In this document: piece by piece, positions 1-9,402 of the stretch
Layout: the number at the start of each line of letters is the position of its first letter
Numbering within the stretch: position 1 is the first letter of the stretch
Source: Paenibacillus harenae
GTDB taxonomy: Bacteria; Bacillota; Bacilli; Paenibacillales; Paenibacillaceae
NCBI RefSeq assembly: GCF_030812415.1
Contig: NZ_JAUSST010000003.1
Location: 434,001 to 498,000 of the forward strand
Length of the DNA: 64,000 nucleotides
Direction: 5' to 3'
Notes under the pieces: model-generated
Told to the model about the DNA's origin: nothing
Seen by the model: only the letters and a program-made list of their open reading frames with translations
Databases searched by the model: none
Made by a program: the position numbers and the translations under genes

Positions 1-1
1 G

Positions 2-1636
2 GTAGTCGGATGCTCTACCGGAAACGGCAACGGCAACGCCGGAAACAATTCCAATGCTTCCGGAGAGGGTACGAAACCCGCGCAAAACGCCGACGGCAAA
101 TTCGAACCGCCGATTACGATCACGACCGCTCGTCCGGTGGGTGGGGATTATACCTTCATCAACGGGGAAGACATCAACAATAACGTTCACAATAAATGGG
201 CGAAGGACAAGCTGGGCATCGAAATCAAAGATTTGTGGAACACGACGGATAACGCCGCTTACCATACGAAGCTGAGACTTTCGCTGACGACGCAGGACCA
301 ACTGCCGGACGTGTTCATCGTCCAGGATCCGAACCTGATCGCCGACCTCATTCAGTCGGGCAAGGTCAAGGATATCTCGGCGGATTTCGAGCAATATGCC
401 AGTGAACGGATCAAGAAGGTGTATGACGATAATGGCGCCGCGCTCAATCAAGTGAAGAAAGAAGAACAGCTTCTGGGTCTTCCGATCTTCGCAGGCGGCG
501 ACGGAACGAATCCGGTGCTATGGGTTCGCCAGGACTGGCTCGATAACCTGAAATTGCAGGCTCCCACGACGATCGATGAATTCGAGAAGGTGATGGATGC
601 ATTCACCAACCAAGATCCTGACGGCAACGGCAAAAAGGATACGTTCGGCTTCAGCTTGTCCGGCCGTAACGGCTTCTCCAACTGGATGTCCGACGTGAGC
701 TTCGTCTTCGGCGCTTATACCGGCAAATTCATTCCGGGCACTTGGCAGCAAGGGGATGACGGAATTCTGAAATACGGATCGGTGCAGCCTGGGATCAAAG
801 ATGGACTAGGCAAGCTGCAAGAATGGTATAAGAAAGGCTACCTGGATCCGGAGCTGGCTGCCATTGACGAAGTGAAAGCGACGGAAAGCTTCATACAAGG
901 CAAGTCGGGCATGATCGCTGCCCCGTTCTGGTCGCATGGATGGCCGCTTGGGGATGTAAAGGGGACGAATCCCGATGCGTTGCTAAGAGCGTATACGCTG
1001 CCGACGGGACCGGATGGCAAGTCGGCCCGTTATACGGGAGCTGTGAATGAAGGCAAAGTCATGATGTTCAATAAAGATTTCAAGCACATGGACGCTTTCT
1101 TCCTCTATTTGGATAAAATTTACGACAATCCATTCGAAACAGGCGATTTCAAGGACGGATTTTTTGAAGGCTACGATTACGCGATCGTCGACGGCAAGCC
1201 GGAGTACGATCCGAAGAAGTTCCCGACGCCGCTCGAAGCTGTTGCCTCGTCGAGCAAATACAATTTGTTCTGGAACGTGCCCGCTATTCCTTTCCAAGGA
1301 TCGGCCAACTACGATTACATGTTCAACGGCGGCGAGCCGACATCAAGAGCTCATAAAGAAATTATGATTCAAGACCCGGAGATGGTGCGCGCCGGCGCGC
1401 TTAACTACCAAATGACGGGCATCAACGCACCGAACGAGTTTTTGGGAGCGCCGACCGAAACGATGAGAAACAAAAACGACAACCTGAAGACGATGGAGCT
1501 TGAGACGTTCGCCAAGATCATATACGGCAACGAGCCGCTTGATAAATTCGATACGTTCGTAGCGGATTGGAAGAGCAAGGGCGGCGACCAAATCGAGCAA
1601 GAAATCAACGAATGGTATAAGAGCGTGAATCCATAA
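2..1636 (+). CDS. ABC transporter extracellular solute-binding lipoprotein (5' end missing)
   Basis: Binding protein of a family 1-like (LplA-type) oligosaccharide ABC importer, anchored on the outside of the membrane. The frame is open from base 2, so the gene starts before the window; an internal ATG at 137 is not its start. The first visible residues VVGCS are a lipobox, followed by a Gly/Asn/Ser linker, so only the signal peptide core is lost. 544 residues are visible, a normal mature length for this family. Motifs typical of the family include the Ca-binding-like run DPDGNGKKDTFGF and a WP/aromatic-rich sugar cleft. The matching permeases are at 5182-7038, with a YesN/YesM pair on the opposite strand in between. 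Substrate unknown; the linked GH50-like enzyme suggests a galactan- or pectin-derived oligosaccharide. Confidence 0.9.
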   Translation, partial: VVGCSTGNGNGNAGNNSNASGEGTKPAQNADGKFEPPITITTARPVGGDYTFINGEDINNNVHNKWAKDKLGIEIKDLWNTTDNAAYHTKLRLSLTTQDQLPDVFIVQDPNLIADLIQSGKVKDISADFEQYASERIKKVYDDNGAALNQVKKEEQLLGLPIFAGGDGTNPVLWVRQDWLDNLKLQAPTTIDEFEKVMDAFTNQDPDGNGKKDTFGFSLSGRNGFSNWMSDVSFVFGAYTGKFIPGTWQQGDDGILKYGSVQPGIKDGLGKLQEWYKKGYLDPELAAIDEVKATESFIQGKSGMIAAPFWSHGWPLGDVKGTNPDALLRAYTLPTGPDGKSARYTGAVNEGKVMMFNKDFKHMDAFFLYLDKIYDNPFETGDFKDGFFEGYDYAIVDGKPEYDPKKFPTPLEAVASSSKYNLFWNVPAIPFQGSANYDYMFNGGEPTSRAHKEIMIQDPEMVRAGALNYQMTGINAPNEFLGAPTETMRNKNDNLKTMELETFAKIIYGNEPLDKFDTFVADWKSKGGDQIEQEINEWYKSVNP

Positions 1637-1643
1637 GACCATG

Positions 1644-1688
1644 AAAGGGCTGCACCCGGTATGTTAATTGCCCGGTCGCAGCCCTTTT
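1644..1688. terminator. Bidirectional terminator between convergent genes
   Basis: AAAGGGCTGC at 1644-1653 is the exact reverse complement of GCAGCCCTTT at 1678-1687, and T or A runs lie on both sides. It sits between the plus-strand binding protein and the minus-strand yesN-like gene. Confidence 0.75.
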
Positions 1689-1692
1689 GCGA

Positions 1693-3294
1693 TTATCGAT
1701 TGCGATAACTCTGAGGCGTAAGCTGGTAATTCTCTTTGAAGATATGGATAAAGTACTGCGTCTTCTGATAACCGACCTCCTTGGCGATATCGGACACTTT
1801 TTTGTTCGTCGTCATGAGCAGCTCGGCCGCCTTCTCCATCCGAACCCGCGAGATATAGGTGGACAGGCTTTCGCCGGTTTCCTTCTTATACAATCGGGAC
1901 AGATACACAGGGTGTAGGTATACATGCTCGCTAACGCGGGTGAGAGAGACGTCCTCATGGAGGTGAAGCGCGATATACTCGTGAATCTGCCGGATAATAT
2001 GGTTTCGGTTAGGTGTCGCTTCCTGCAGCGAGCGCTTGAACTGCTCAATAAGAGTCAGTGCCCAATCTCTAATCGAGTGGATTGATTTGAAAAAATACGA
2101 TTCGGGCTGCAAAGAAGGATGGTCGACCAAATCGGCGAAAGAATCGCCCTGCTTATGCGCAATGTAAGAGAAGCTGCTGAACAAATAATAGACGGCCTCC
2201 ATAAGATGCTGCTGCGATTGGTAAGAGGGATTGTTCAATTCATCGAGAATAAGCTCCAGCTTGCGGGTGACCTCTTCCCAGCGACCGGTCTCCATCAATT
2301 GCTGAATCGTGGGCGATTGGTGAAGCTGCACGAGAGGCTTCAGCTCCTCTTCAGCCTCGTCCTCGTCCATTAAACGTACGACTCCGCTTCGCGTGCCGAT
2401 GAATCGGCCGAAGGCGTTCAGCGCCTGCAAGTATTGACGATGAAGCTCATGCCGGTAAGGAAAGGCGCGCGTGATCATCATAGAGACCGGCCGTTTCAAA
2501 TAATGTTGAACGGCTTGCTGCAGCTCGGTCATAAGGAGATGAAGCCGGTTCGGCTCGCCGAATAACCGGACAGGCAGCAGAATAATAACGAAACGATATG
2601 AATCTTTACATGACCAGAGGGACGGAACTTCGCTTATTTTGCCCGAAAAAATCTCCTCCGCTATATTCAGCAGGCCGTAGCTGAACAGCTCGAAATCCTC
2701 GCGCGTCGCTTCTTCCGTTCCCGTTTCGATTCGAATCAAAGCGAGCGCGCATTCCTCATCCGGTTCCAGTTGCAGTTGAAGCGCATGAAGATGTCGCTGC
2801 AGCTCGTCGGTGCCATACTTTTTGCCGAGCAGCAGATCAAGCAGCAAATGCTCCCGCATGCGGGAGATGCCGAGCTTCAGCATGTCGCTGGCGGCCGACA
2901 AGTTATCGCTATGCCTTTTCTCCTCGTCAATGAGGGCGATAACCTTCTGCAGGCAAGCGACGACCTCCTCCTCGGTAACGGGCTTGAGCAAGTAATCGGC
3001 CGCGCCGTGCTGCAGCGCCTTCCGGGCGTACTCGAATTCGGAATAGCCCGATAGCAGAACCACCTTTATATCGGGATAATCCTGCCGGAGCGCCGCAAGC
3101 AGCTCCAGCCCGCTCGTCTCCGGCATGCGAATATCCGTTACGACCATTTGCAGCTCGGCTTGACCGGCGATCTTAAGCGCTTCCTCGGCAGAACTAGCCT
3201 TGTAGACCGTTATATCGCCTAAGCTGGCCCAAGGGATCTGCTCTTCCAAGAAATCGAGCACATAATCCTCGTCATCCACTAATAAGACGTTCAT
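1693..3294 (-). CDS. YesN-type response regulator, REC plus AraC DNA-binding domain
   Basis: Response regulator that likely activates the adjacent ABC importer genes. REC domain at residues 1-120, with acidic pocket D7/D8, phosphoacceptor D54 in VVTDIRMPE and conserved K104 in LLKPV. A long middle region (about 130-420) is typical of YesN proteins. A C-terminal AraC/XylS double helix-turn-helix is at about 430-533, ending in VGYQKTQYFIHIFKENYQLTPQSYR. At 533 aa the length is normal for the family. The ATG start has an AGGGG ribosome site. It overlaps the 3' end of the kinase gene by 23 nt, so the two are co-transcribed and probably translationally coupled. Confidence 0.93.
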   Translation of the reverse strand: MNVLLVDDEDYVLDFLEEQIPWASLGDITVYKASSAEEALKIAGQAELQMVVTDIRMPETSGLELLAALRQDYPDIKVVLLSGYSEFEYARKALQHGAADYLLKPVTEEEVVACLQKVIALIDEEKRHSDNLSAASDMLKLGISRMREHLLLDLLLGKKYGTDELQRHLHALQLQLEPDEECALALIRIETGTEEATREDFELFSYGLLNIAEEIFSGKISEVPSLWSCKDSYRFVIILLPVRLFGEPNRLHLLMTELQQAVQHYLKRPVSMMITRAFPYRHELHRQYLQALNAFGRFIGTRSGVVRLMDEDEAEEELKPLVQLHQSPTIQQLMETGRWEEVTRKLELILDELNNPSYQSQQHLMEAVYYLFSSFSYIAHKQGDSFADLVDHPSLQPESYFFKSIHSIRDWALTLIEQFKRSLQEATPNRNHIIRQIHEYIALHLHEDVSLTRVSEHVYLHPVYLSRLYKKETGESLSTYISRVRMEKAAELLMTTNKKVSDIAKEVGYQKTQYFIHIFKENYQLTPQSYRNR

Positions 3295-5026
3295 CCGTTT
3301 CCCCTGCCTTTTGCGTTAGTTGTAGATGAAGCGTCACCCGCAAGCCTCCCCATTCATTGATAGAGAAGGTTAGTCCGGAATGACCGCCGTATCGGTTAGT
3401 TAACCGCTTATGAACATTGCTTAGTCCGCAGCCCATCTCGCCGCCGGTTTGACTGCTGCCGTGAACGCTATCGATCAATGTTTGAAGCTGCTCTCCGTAT
3501 AATCCGTTGCCGTCGTCATCGACGTGTATGAGATACTGATCGCCGCGGGCAATGCCCCCAATATGAACCTTGCCCGCCGTCCGTTTCTGTTCGATGCCGT
3601 GAACGATCGCGTTCTCCACGATCGGCTGCAGCAGCAGCGTAGGCACCGAAAGGCCCAGCATAGCGGAAGGGATACCGATTTCGTAAGCAAGCCGTTTGTT
3701 CCGAAGCGATTGCACCTCCAGATAGCTTTCGATGAGACGGATTTCATCCTCGAGCGTCGTATTCGATCCCGCCTTGCGGGTGATATACCGGTAGAACTCG
3801 GATAAATTTTTGGCCATCGAAACGACGGCGGCAGGCGATTTATTGGCCATGCTTACGATATAAAACAAGCAGTTGTACAAAAAATGGGGATTGATCTGGG
3901 ATTGCAAATGTTTATATTCGGCTTCCCGCGTCCTCACTTTTTCTTCATAGACGTTCTCGATCAACGACTGGATGCGCGAGGCCATCTCATTGAACCGCTC
4001 GAACAAATAATCGAATTCGTTGTTCGTCCTCACCGTCGCCCTGCTGGCATAATCGCCGGAGCCCAGCGCTTCCAGCTTTCGTACCAGATAACCGAAAGGT
4101 TTGCGGAAGTGACTGTAAAACAGATAGGAAATCATGATGCCCGCTATAGCGAGGAAGGCGAGGCTTCCGTTGACAAGCCAGTTCACCTTTTGCAGCGGTC
4201 CGAGAAACTCGTCCAATTGAATGTAGCTGACCAGCGTCCCGCCGAGCGAAGGGCTGGATATCGATTGAATCAAATATTGCTCGCCATCCGCCTGCATGAC
4301 GGAAAGCTTCGGATGGGCGATTGCCGCTCCGTCCAATTCGCCCTCCGCGATCAAACTCATCGCGAGCTCCATATCTACGTTATTGCTACGAATAATGTCC
4401 GCGCCGGGAAAATAAAAAAACGACGTGCCGTTGCCGGATACGTCAAGCCCGGCGAGGACGGAGCGCAAATAATCGCTTGAAATGGTCGTCTCTACGATGG
4501 ATACGGTGTTGCTTAGATCGGGCGGCGCAATCGTCGGGAAGGAAAACAATAGACGGAAAGAAAGCAAGCCCTCGCTATTGTCTACGATCCATCGATTCAT
4601 CGGCTTAGTAACGAGCTCCTCGTAATTATAGGGTATCGTTCCTTGCGACGTTATCGATTCCCCGATGGACGGCCAGTGTACCGCCAATTCCGAAATGAGA
4701 GGTTCGGCTTGGCTTTGCAACGTCAGCTTCTCTTCGATCGTTGTGCGCATAAATAAGTGGTTCAAATATTCTGAAAAATCCGATGAGCTGGCATAAGCTC
4801 TGATCGTGGAATCGTTGACGAGCATGAGCGTCTGCGTTTCGAGCTGACGAAGCGACTGCTCCAGCTGCCGCATCGTGAATTCCAGCTGCTTGGACGCCGA
4901 TTCCTCGAGCGTATGCTTCACGACTTCTTTGCTCGCTTCGTTGGCGTAGGCAAACAATAGAGTTGCGGGAATGAGCAGCAGCGCCAGCATGGTGAGCAGC
5001 TTTTGAAATATTTTATATTTTATCAC
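3272..5026 (-). CDS. YesM-type sensor histidine kinase
   Basis: Membrane sensor kinase paired with the YesN-like regulator. I use the GTG at 5026 (VIKYKIFQKLL), preceded by a GGCGGTG ribosome site; an upstream ATG would add 62 residues before the first membrane helix. This gives 584 aa, the usual YesM length. Order: N-terminal membrane helix (about 8-28), extracellular sensor region, second helix (about 285-310), HAMP, His_kinase domain with H381 in the QINPHFLYN motif, then an HATPase_c domain (QPIVENAIVHG N-box; GCGLSNVHKRL G-box). Divergent from the permease operon at 5182, which it probably controls. Confidence 0.92.
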   Translation of the reverse strand: MIKYKIFQKLLTMLALLLIPATLLFAYANEASKEVVKHTLEESASKQLEFTMRQLEQSLRQLETQTLMLVNDSTIRAYASSSDFSEYLNHLFMRTTIEEKLTLQSQAEPLISELAVHWPSIGESITSQGTIPYNYEELVTKPMNRWIVDNSEGLLSFRLLFSFPTIAPPDLSNTVSIVETTISSDYLRSVLAGLDVSGNGTSFFYFPGADIIRSNNVDMELAMSLIAEGELDGAAIAHPKLSVMQADGEQYLIQSISSPSLGGTLVSYIQLDEFLGPLQKVNWLVNGSLAFLAIAGIMISYLFYSHFRKPFGYLVRKLEALGSGDYASRATVRTNNEFDYLFERFNEMASRIQSLIENVYEEKVRTREAEYKHLQSQINPHFLYNCLFYIVSMANKSPAAVVSMAKNLSEFYRYITRKAGSNTTLEDEIRLIESYLEVQSLRNKRLAYEIGIPSAMLGLSVPTLLLQPIVENAIVHGIEQKRTAGKVHIGGIARGDQYLIHVDDDGNGLYGEQLQTLIDSVHGSSQTGGEMGCGLSNVHKRLTNRYGGHSGLTFSINEWGGLRVTLHLQLTQKAGETDERLISG

Positions 5027-5181
5027 GAAGACACCGCCTATATCGGATTTAAACAAAGAGGTTATGAAAGGGGTTATAGATGTTAAGACCTTATCATAGG
5101 TGGGCTCTCGGCCCGTTGATATAATAGTAGCAGATGTGGACGCATGCGCAATCATGGGAAATTCAGAGAGGGGAAATACGA

Positions 5182-6141
5182 ATGAAAAACGGGATTCAGG
5201 CACAGGCGGCAACGCCTCCCCGGGTCAAAAAGGAATCGAAATGGATAAGGGGACTTGCGAAAACATGGCCGCTGCACTTGCTCATCTTGCCGGCTACGGT
5301 TATCGCGATCGTCTTTCACTATTTGCCTATTCTCGGGCTCGTTATGGCCTTTCAAGACTATAAGCCGTGGCTTGGTTTCTTCAAGTCGGATTGGGTCGGC
5401 TTCAAGCATTTCGAGGCCTTGTTTCTGTTCGACGAGTCGGTGCAAGTGATCTGGAACACGCTCATTATTTCGGTGCTTAAGATCGTATTCGGGTTGTTCG
5501 TGCCGATCTGCATCGCCTTGCTGCTGAACGAGGTTCGCAAGGTCGGGATCAAGCGCAGCATTCAGACGCTTGTCTACCTGCCGCATTTCCTGTCATGGGT
5601 TATTCTCGGCGGCATCCTCATCGACCTGTTATCGGTGAAGGGCGGACTGGTCAACCGGATGCTTACCGACTGGTTCGGCACGGCCCCGATTTTCTTCCTC
5701 GGAGACGGCGATTGGTTCCGATTCGTGATCGTGGTCAGCGATATTTGGAAAGAATTCGGCTTCGCGATGATCATTTATTTGGCTGCGATCGCAGGCGTCA
5801 ATCCCGCTCTGTACGAGGCGGCCGAGGTGGACGGCGCAACGCGCTTCCAGCAGACCATCAACGTAACCTTGCCGGTCATGCTGCCGATTATCGTCGTCGT
5901 GGCGACGCTTCAACTGGGCAATGTGCTAAATGCCGGTTTTGACCAAATTTTCAACCTGTATAATCCGCTTGTGTACGACAAAGGCGACGTCATCGACACG
6001 TTCGTCTACCGATCGGCGATGCTTAAGGGCGACTTCAGCTTCGCTACGGCAGTCGGTCTGTTCAAATCGATCATCAGCTTCGTTCTGATCATCGTGTCGT
6101 ACCGACTTGCTTTCCGCTTCGGAAACTACCGGATTTTCTAA
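5182..6141 (+). CDS. ABC transporter permease, LplB type
   Basis: First integral-membrane subunit of the oligosaccharide importer. 319 aa from the ATG at 5182, which follows an AGAGGGG site; a longer upstream start adds a hydrophilic leader with no ribosome site. About six membrane helices are visible. The cytoplasmic EAA loop that contacts the ATPase is recognisable (EAAEVDGATRFQQTINVTLP). The N-terminal hydrophilic tail followed by PLHLLILPATV is typical of LplB. It is followed 18 nt later by the second permease. No ATPase is present locally, as is usual for this class, which shares an MsmX-type ATPase. Confidence 0.93.
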   Translation: MKNGIQAQAATPPRVKKESKWIRGLAKTWPLHLLILPATVIAIVFHYLPILGLVMAFQDYKPWLGFFKSDWVGFKHFEALFLFDESVQVIWNTLIISVLKIVFGLFVPICIALLLNEVRKVGIKRSIQTLVYLPHFLSWVILGGILIDLLSVKGGLVNRMLTDWFGTAPIFFLGDGDWFRFVIVVSDIWKEFGFAMIIYLAAIAGVNPALYEAAEVDGATRFQQTINVTLPVMLPIIVVVATLQLGNVLNAGFDQIFNLYNPLVYDKGDVIDTFVYRSAMLKGDFSFATAVGLFKSIISFVLIIVSYRLAFRFGNYRIF

Positions 6142-6159
6142 AGAAAGAGGAGAGAGCGA

Positions 6160-7038
6160 ATGTATCATAAATCAACCGGATATCGAGTGTTCAGCATCTT
6201 CAATCATCTCTTCCTGATCGCGTTGTCCTTGCTTTGCATCTTGCCGCTTATGCACGTGCTTGCGGTATCGTTCAGCGGCAAATCGGCGGCAACGGCGAAT
6301 ATCGTCAACCTATGGCCGGTCGATTTCACGCTGGAATCGTACGAGAAGACGATCGACAATCCGGCATTCATCCGGGCGCTGCTGTATTCCGTTTACCGTA
6401 CCGTATTAGGGACGGCAGTCGGCATGGCGGTCATCGTATTTGCCGGATATGCGCTGTCGAAGCGCAACGCCGCGTTCAAGAGCCGCAACGCTTATATGTG
6501 GTTTTTCGTCTTCACGATGCTGTTCTCGGGCGGACTGGTGCCGGGGTATATTCTCATTACGGAACTTCAACTGATCAATACGATCTGGGCGCTTATTCTT
6601 CCTACGGCGCTTAGCGTGTACAATATGATCCTTCTCATGAACTTCTTCCGTACGATTCCGGCGGAGCTGGAGGAGGCTGCGCTGATCGACGGGGCGGGCT
6701 TGTTCCGTATCCTGTTCAGCATTCATCTGCCCGTGTCGATGCCTGCTCTTGCGACGATTACGCTCTTCACGCTGGTAGGGCACTGGAATTCTTGGTTCGA
6801 CGGCCTTATTTATATGATGGATACGAAAAAATACCCGCTCGCGACTTTCCTGCAAACGGTCGTTGTCCAGCAGGACTTCAGTAAAATGAGCATCAACCCG
6901 CAGGATATGGAGAACCTGTCCCAGCGAACGGTCAAAGCGGCGCAAATCTTCATCGGAGCGCTCCCGATCCTGCTTGTCTACCCGTTCCTGCAGAAATATT
7001 TCGTCAAAGGCATCGTGCTTGGCGCGGTCAAAGAATAG
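6160..7038 (+). CDS. ABC transporter permease, YtcP/CarB type
   Basis: Second permease of the importer, 292 aa, with a strong AGAGGAGAG ribosome site. Six membrane helices, MalG-like, with EAA loop EEAALIDGAGLFRILFSIHLP and the family-typical C-terminus in which QKYFVKGIVLGAVKE ends the protein. It forms a heterodimer with the 5182 gene product. Only 17 nt separate it from the glycosidase gene that follows, so transport and cleavage are in one operon. Confidence 0.93.
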   Translation: MYHKSTGYRVFSIFNHLFLIALSLLCILPLMHVLAVSFSGKSAATANIVNLWPVDFTLESYEKTIDNPAFIRALLYSVYRTVLGTAVGMAVIVFAGYALSKRNAAFKSRNAYMWFFVFTMLFSGGLVPGYILITELQLINTIWALILPTALSVYNMILLMNFFRTIPAELEEAALIDGAGLFRILFSIHLPVSMPALATITLFTLVGHWNSWFDGLIYMMDTKKYPLATFLQTVVVQQDFSKMSINPQDMENLSQRTVKAAQIFIGALPILLVYPFLQKYFVKGIVLGAVKE

Positions 7039-7055
7039 AGGAGGTCCGACGGCGA

Positions 7056-9044
7056 ATGGTCTTTCCGTTTCCGATAAAAGCGTTTCAAGTTGAACCGGGC
7101 ACGGTCATGGAGGTGCGAGGGGAGAACGGCTTTCGAATGAATACGACGCCAAGCGGCGGAGGCTTGCATCTGGATGCGGCAGCGTGCCCCGCTAACGTAT
7201 GGAGTAACTACGACTACTTGGCGGCCGACGTGTACCACGAATCCCACGATGTCCTTGTCTTATTACTTTCGTTCGAGGATGCTTCGGGCAGGCGGATTAC
7301 CGTTCATTACGGGATTCTTCCCCGCGTGACAACGAGAATAGGGCTGCCGCTGTCGGCGCTGAACGGGGAGAAGCTGTTCCTCGAGCGTTCGCCGGGCGTT
7401 ATGCAGTCGGTGCTGCGGGGAGACGCGTTCGTCGACAGAAGCCGGATCGTCCGCTTCAAGCTATCGACGATATCCTCCGTTGCCGCTAGAAGCGTGGATA
7501 TATCCGGCTTGATACTATGCGAGTCCTTCGTTCCGCTTCAATCCGAAGCTTTGCCCTATATCGATGAGCTGGGACAATTGATAGGCAAGGAATGGGAGGG
7601 CAAGCTGCAAGGCGAAGAAGAGCTCGTCCGCTTGTTAAGAGAAGAGTGGCAGCTATCGCGGGACGAGGCTGTCGTTCGGCCGAACCTCGGTCGCTACGGG
7701 GGCTGGAAGGGTCTTCGCTTCGAAGCGACCGGCTATTTCCGCACGGAGCATGACGGACTGCGCTGGTGGTTCGTCGATCCGGACGGCTATGCGCTGTTCA
7801 GCGCCGGAATGGATTGCATTCATCCGGCGGAGACGACGCGCGTTACCGGCATGGAGCAACTGCTTCCTGAGCTTCCTGCCCGGGACGGGGAGTTCCGCGA
7901 CGCCTGGACGGATCGCGGCTATAGCTTCGGAACGGCGAATTTGATGCGGGCTTTCGGGGCGCAGTGGCGGGAAAAGTGGGCGGATCTCACGGAATGCCGC
8001 ATGAAATCATGGGGGATGAATACGATCGGCAACTGGTCGAGCACGGACTATATTGGCCGCTCGGAGCTGCCTTACGTCTATCCGATGGAAGCATTTCCGT
8101 CTACGGCGCGGACGATATTCCGGGATTTCCCGGATGTGTTCGACCCGGAGTATGACGCGAATGCGGTGGCGTTCTCCATGCAGCTCGCCGGAATGTCCGA
8201 TGATCGACGCTTAGTCGGCTACTTCATGCGCAACGAGCCGCATTGGGCTTTCGTTGACGGCCTGAACTTGACCGAGCAGATGCTAAGGTCGTCCGTAAGG
8301 TTCGCAAGCAAAGATCGCTTCGTGAGCTGGGTGGAGGAGAAATATGATGCATCGGTTGATGCGTTGAATGCTTCATGGAGCAGCTCCTTTGAGAGATTCG
8401 AGCAGCTGTATGATGGGACTGACTTCGACGCATGGCCGGACAGCGCAGCGCGAAGCGACGATTTTGCGGCCTTCAATCGGCTTATGATCCGCCGTTACGT
8501 GGAAGTGCCGGCCAAGTATTGCAAGGAAGCGGCACCGAATCACCTGAACCTTGGCATGCGTTATGCTTGGGTCGGGAGCGACGATCTATTAGAAGGCTGC
8601 GAGGCATTCGATGTGTTCTCCATTAATTGCTACCAATTCGAGCCGGACCGGGCGTTTATCGGCAGAATCGGCAGCAAGCTGAACAAGCCGCTTATGATCG
8701 GCGAGTTCCACTTCGGAGCGGCGGATGCGGGCATGCTGGCTTACGGCATACGGGCCGTGCCGACACAGGCCGATCGCGGGCTGGCGTATCAATATTTCGT
8801 CGAGCAGGCCGCTGCGATACCGGAGTTGATCGGCGTACACTATTTTCAGCTGAACGATCAGGAAGTGCTCGGCCGCTTCGACGGCGAGAACTATCAGATC
8901 GGAGCCGTGGACGGTTGCCAGCAGCCGTATCGCCCGTTCGTAGAGGCCATGCAGCGGACGCATGAGCGAATGTACGATATTCGAATCGGAAACCTGCCTC
9001 CCAGCGCAATCTGCCCGGCCGAAATACCGAAAACGGGTTTTTGA
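7056..9044 (+). CDS. Cytoplasmic GH50-like (agarase-family) glycoside hydrolase
   Basis: Clan GH-A type glycosidase of 662 aa without a signal peptide, so it should act on imported oligosaccharides. Residues about 1-190 form a beta-rich accessory domain; about 200-640 look like the TIM barrel. The strongest resemblance is to GH50: WWFVDPDGYALFSAG opens the barrel, VGYFMRNEPHW carries the likely acid/base E394, and LMIGEFHFGAADAGM carries the likely nucleophile E550. GH50 enzymes are mainly beta-agarases, but with cytoplasmic location and a terrestrial-type genome a beta-galactosidase or other exo-activity is more likely. The family call is mine by motif; the substrate is unknown. Confidence 0.7.
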   Translation: MVFPFPIKAFQVEPGTVMEVRGENGFRMNTTPSGGGLHLDAAACPANVWSNYDYLAADVYHESHDVLVLLLSFEDASGRRITVHYGILPRVTTRIGLPLSALNGEKLFLERSPGVMQSVLRGDAFVDRSRIVRFKLSTISSVAARSVDISGLILCESFVPLQSEALPYIDELGQLIGKEWEGKLQGEEELVRLLREEWQLSRDEAVVRPNLGRYGGWKGLRFEATGYFRTEHDGLRWWFVDPDGYALFSAGMDCIHPAETTRVTGMEQLLPELPARDGEFRDAWTDRGYSFGTANLMRAFGAQWREKWADLTECRMKSWGMNTIGNWSSTDYIGRSELPYVYPMEAFPSTARTIFRDFPDVFDPEYDANAVAFSMQLAGMSDDRRLVGYFMRNEPHWAFVDGLNLTEQMLRSSVRFASKDRFVSWVEEKYDASVDALNASWSSSFERFEQLYDGTDFDAWPDSAARSDDFAAFNRLMIRRYVEVPAKYCKEAAPNHLNLGMRYAWVGSDDLLEGCEAFDVFSINCYQFEPDRAFIGRIGSKLNKPLMIGEFHFGAADAGMLAYGIRAVPTQADRGLAYQYFVEQAAAIPELIGVHYFQLNDQEVLGRFDGENYQIGAVDGCQQPYRPFVEAMQRTHERMYDIRIGNLPPSAICPAEIPKTGF

Positions 9045-9074
9045 AGGAACGAAATTTCCATCCTATAATGAAGC

Positions 9075-9106
9075 TGAGGCTGCCGATTGCCGGCGGCCTT
9101 TATTTA
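9075..9106 (+). terminator. Terminator after the GH50-like gene
   Basis: AGGCTGCCG at 9077-9085 pairs with CGGCGGCCT at 9091-9099 (one G-T pair), followed by a T-rich tail. Confidence 0.6.
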
Positions 9107-9288
9107 TCACATCGGAATGTTTAAGTTCTTTAAAGCGATAAGAGTTAAGAAAATCATTCCGATTGGCGATAAAAACTTCTTTGCTTCCGAAGCGAGTTTG
9201 CTGCGCAAACTTTTAGGTCGCTCATCCTCGAAGAACTCCGATAGTAGTTTTTCTCATTACCTCCGCCCATGTTCCCAGAAATAAAAGC

Positions 9289-9316
9289 TTTACGTCTTCC
9301 TTTCTCCTCTTATAAT
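9289..9316 (+). promoter_or_regulatory. Candidate sigma-A promoter of the sensor operon
   Basis: TTTACG at 9289-9294 and a perfect TATAAT at 9311-9316 with a 16-nt spacer, upstream of the lipoprotein-kinase-regulator operon. The cre-like site lies about 30 nt downstream, where CcpA could block elongation. Confidence 0.5.
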
Positions 9317-9347
9317 GAAAGTAGCAAGGCAAAAATACATGATTATA

Positions 9348-9361
9348 TGACAGCGTTTACA
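9348..9361 (+). promoter_or_regulatory. cre-like site (CcpA)
   Basis: TGACAGCGTTTACA matches the cre consensus TGWAANCGNTNWCA at 13 of 14 positions. Carbon catabolite repression of the sensor operon is an inference. Confidence 0.45.
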
Positions 9362-9402
9362 TTTCAATAGGAAGCGAAATTGCAAAAAGGGAGGAGTGAA
9401 AG

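Larger units (their letters stand above)
9045..9402 (+). other. Intergenic region: hairpins, promoter and cre-like site, no gene
   Basis: A 358-nt gap. It holds the terminator at 9075-9106, a second short hairpin with T-run at 9195-9214 (AGTTTGC, loop TGC, GCAAACT, TTTT), a sigma-A-like promoter at 9289-9316 and a cre-like site at 9348-9361. The stretch about 9107-9260 can be read as a 65-aa frame from 9087, but it has no ribosome site and no recognisable domain. I think it is a non-coding, possibly repeated element. Confidence 0.55.

Noticed and set aside
5088..5125. Sigma-A promoter for the 5182 permease operon
   Set aside because: TATAAT is present in TTGATATAATAG, but the nearest plausible -35 (TTATCA) is over 20 nt away, so I do not list it as a promoter.
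9087..9284. 65-codon frame after the GH50-like gene
   Set aside because: No ribosome site and starts within the terminator hairpin. I suspect a repeated intergenic element, but there is no second copy in this window to prove it.
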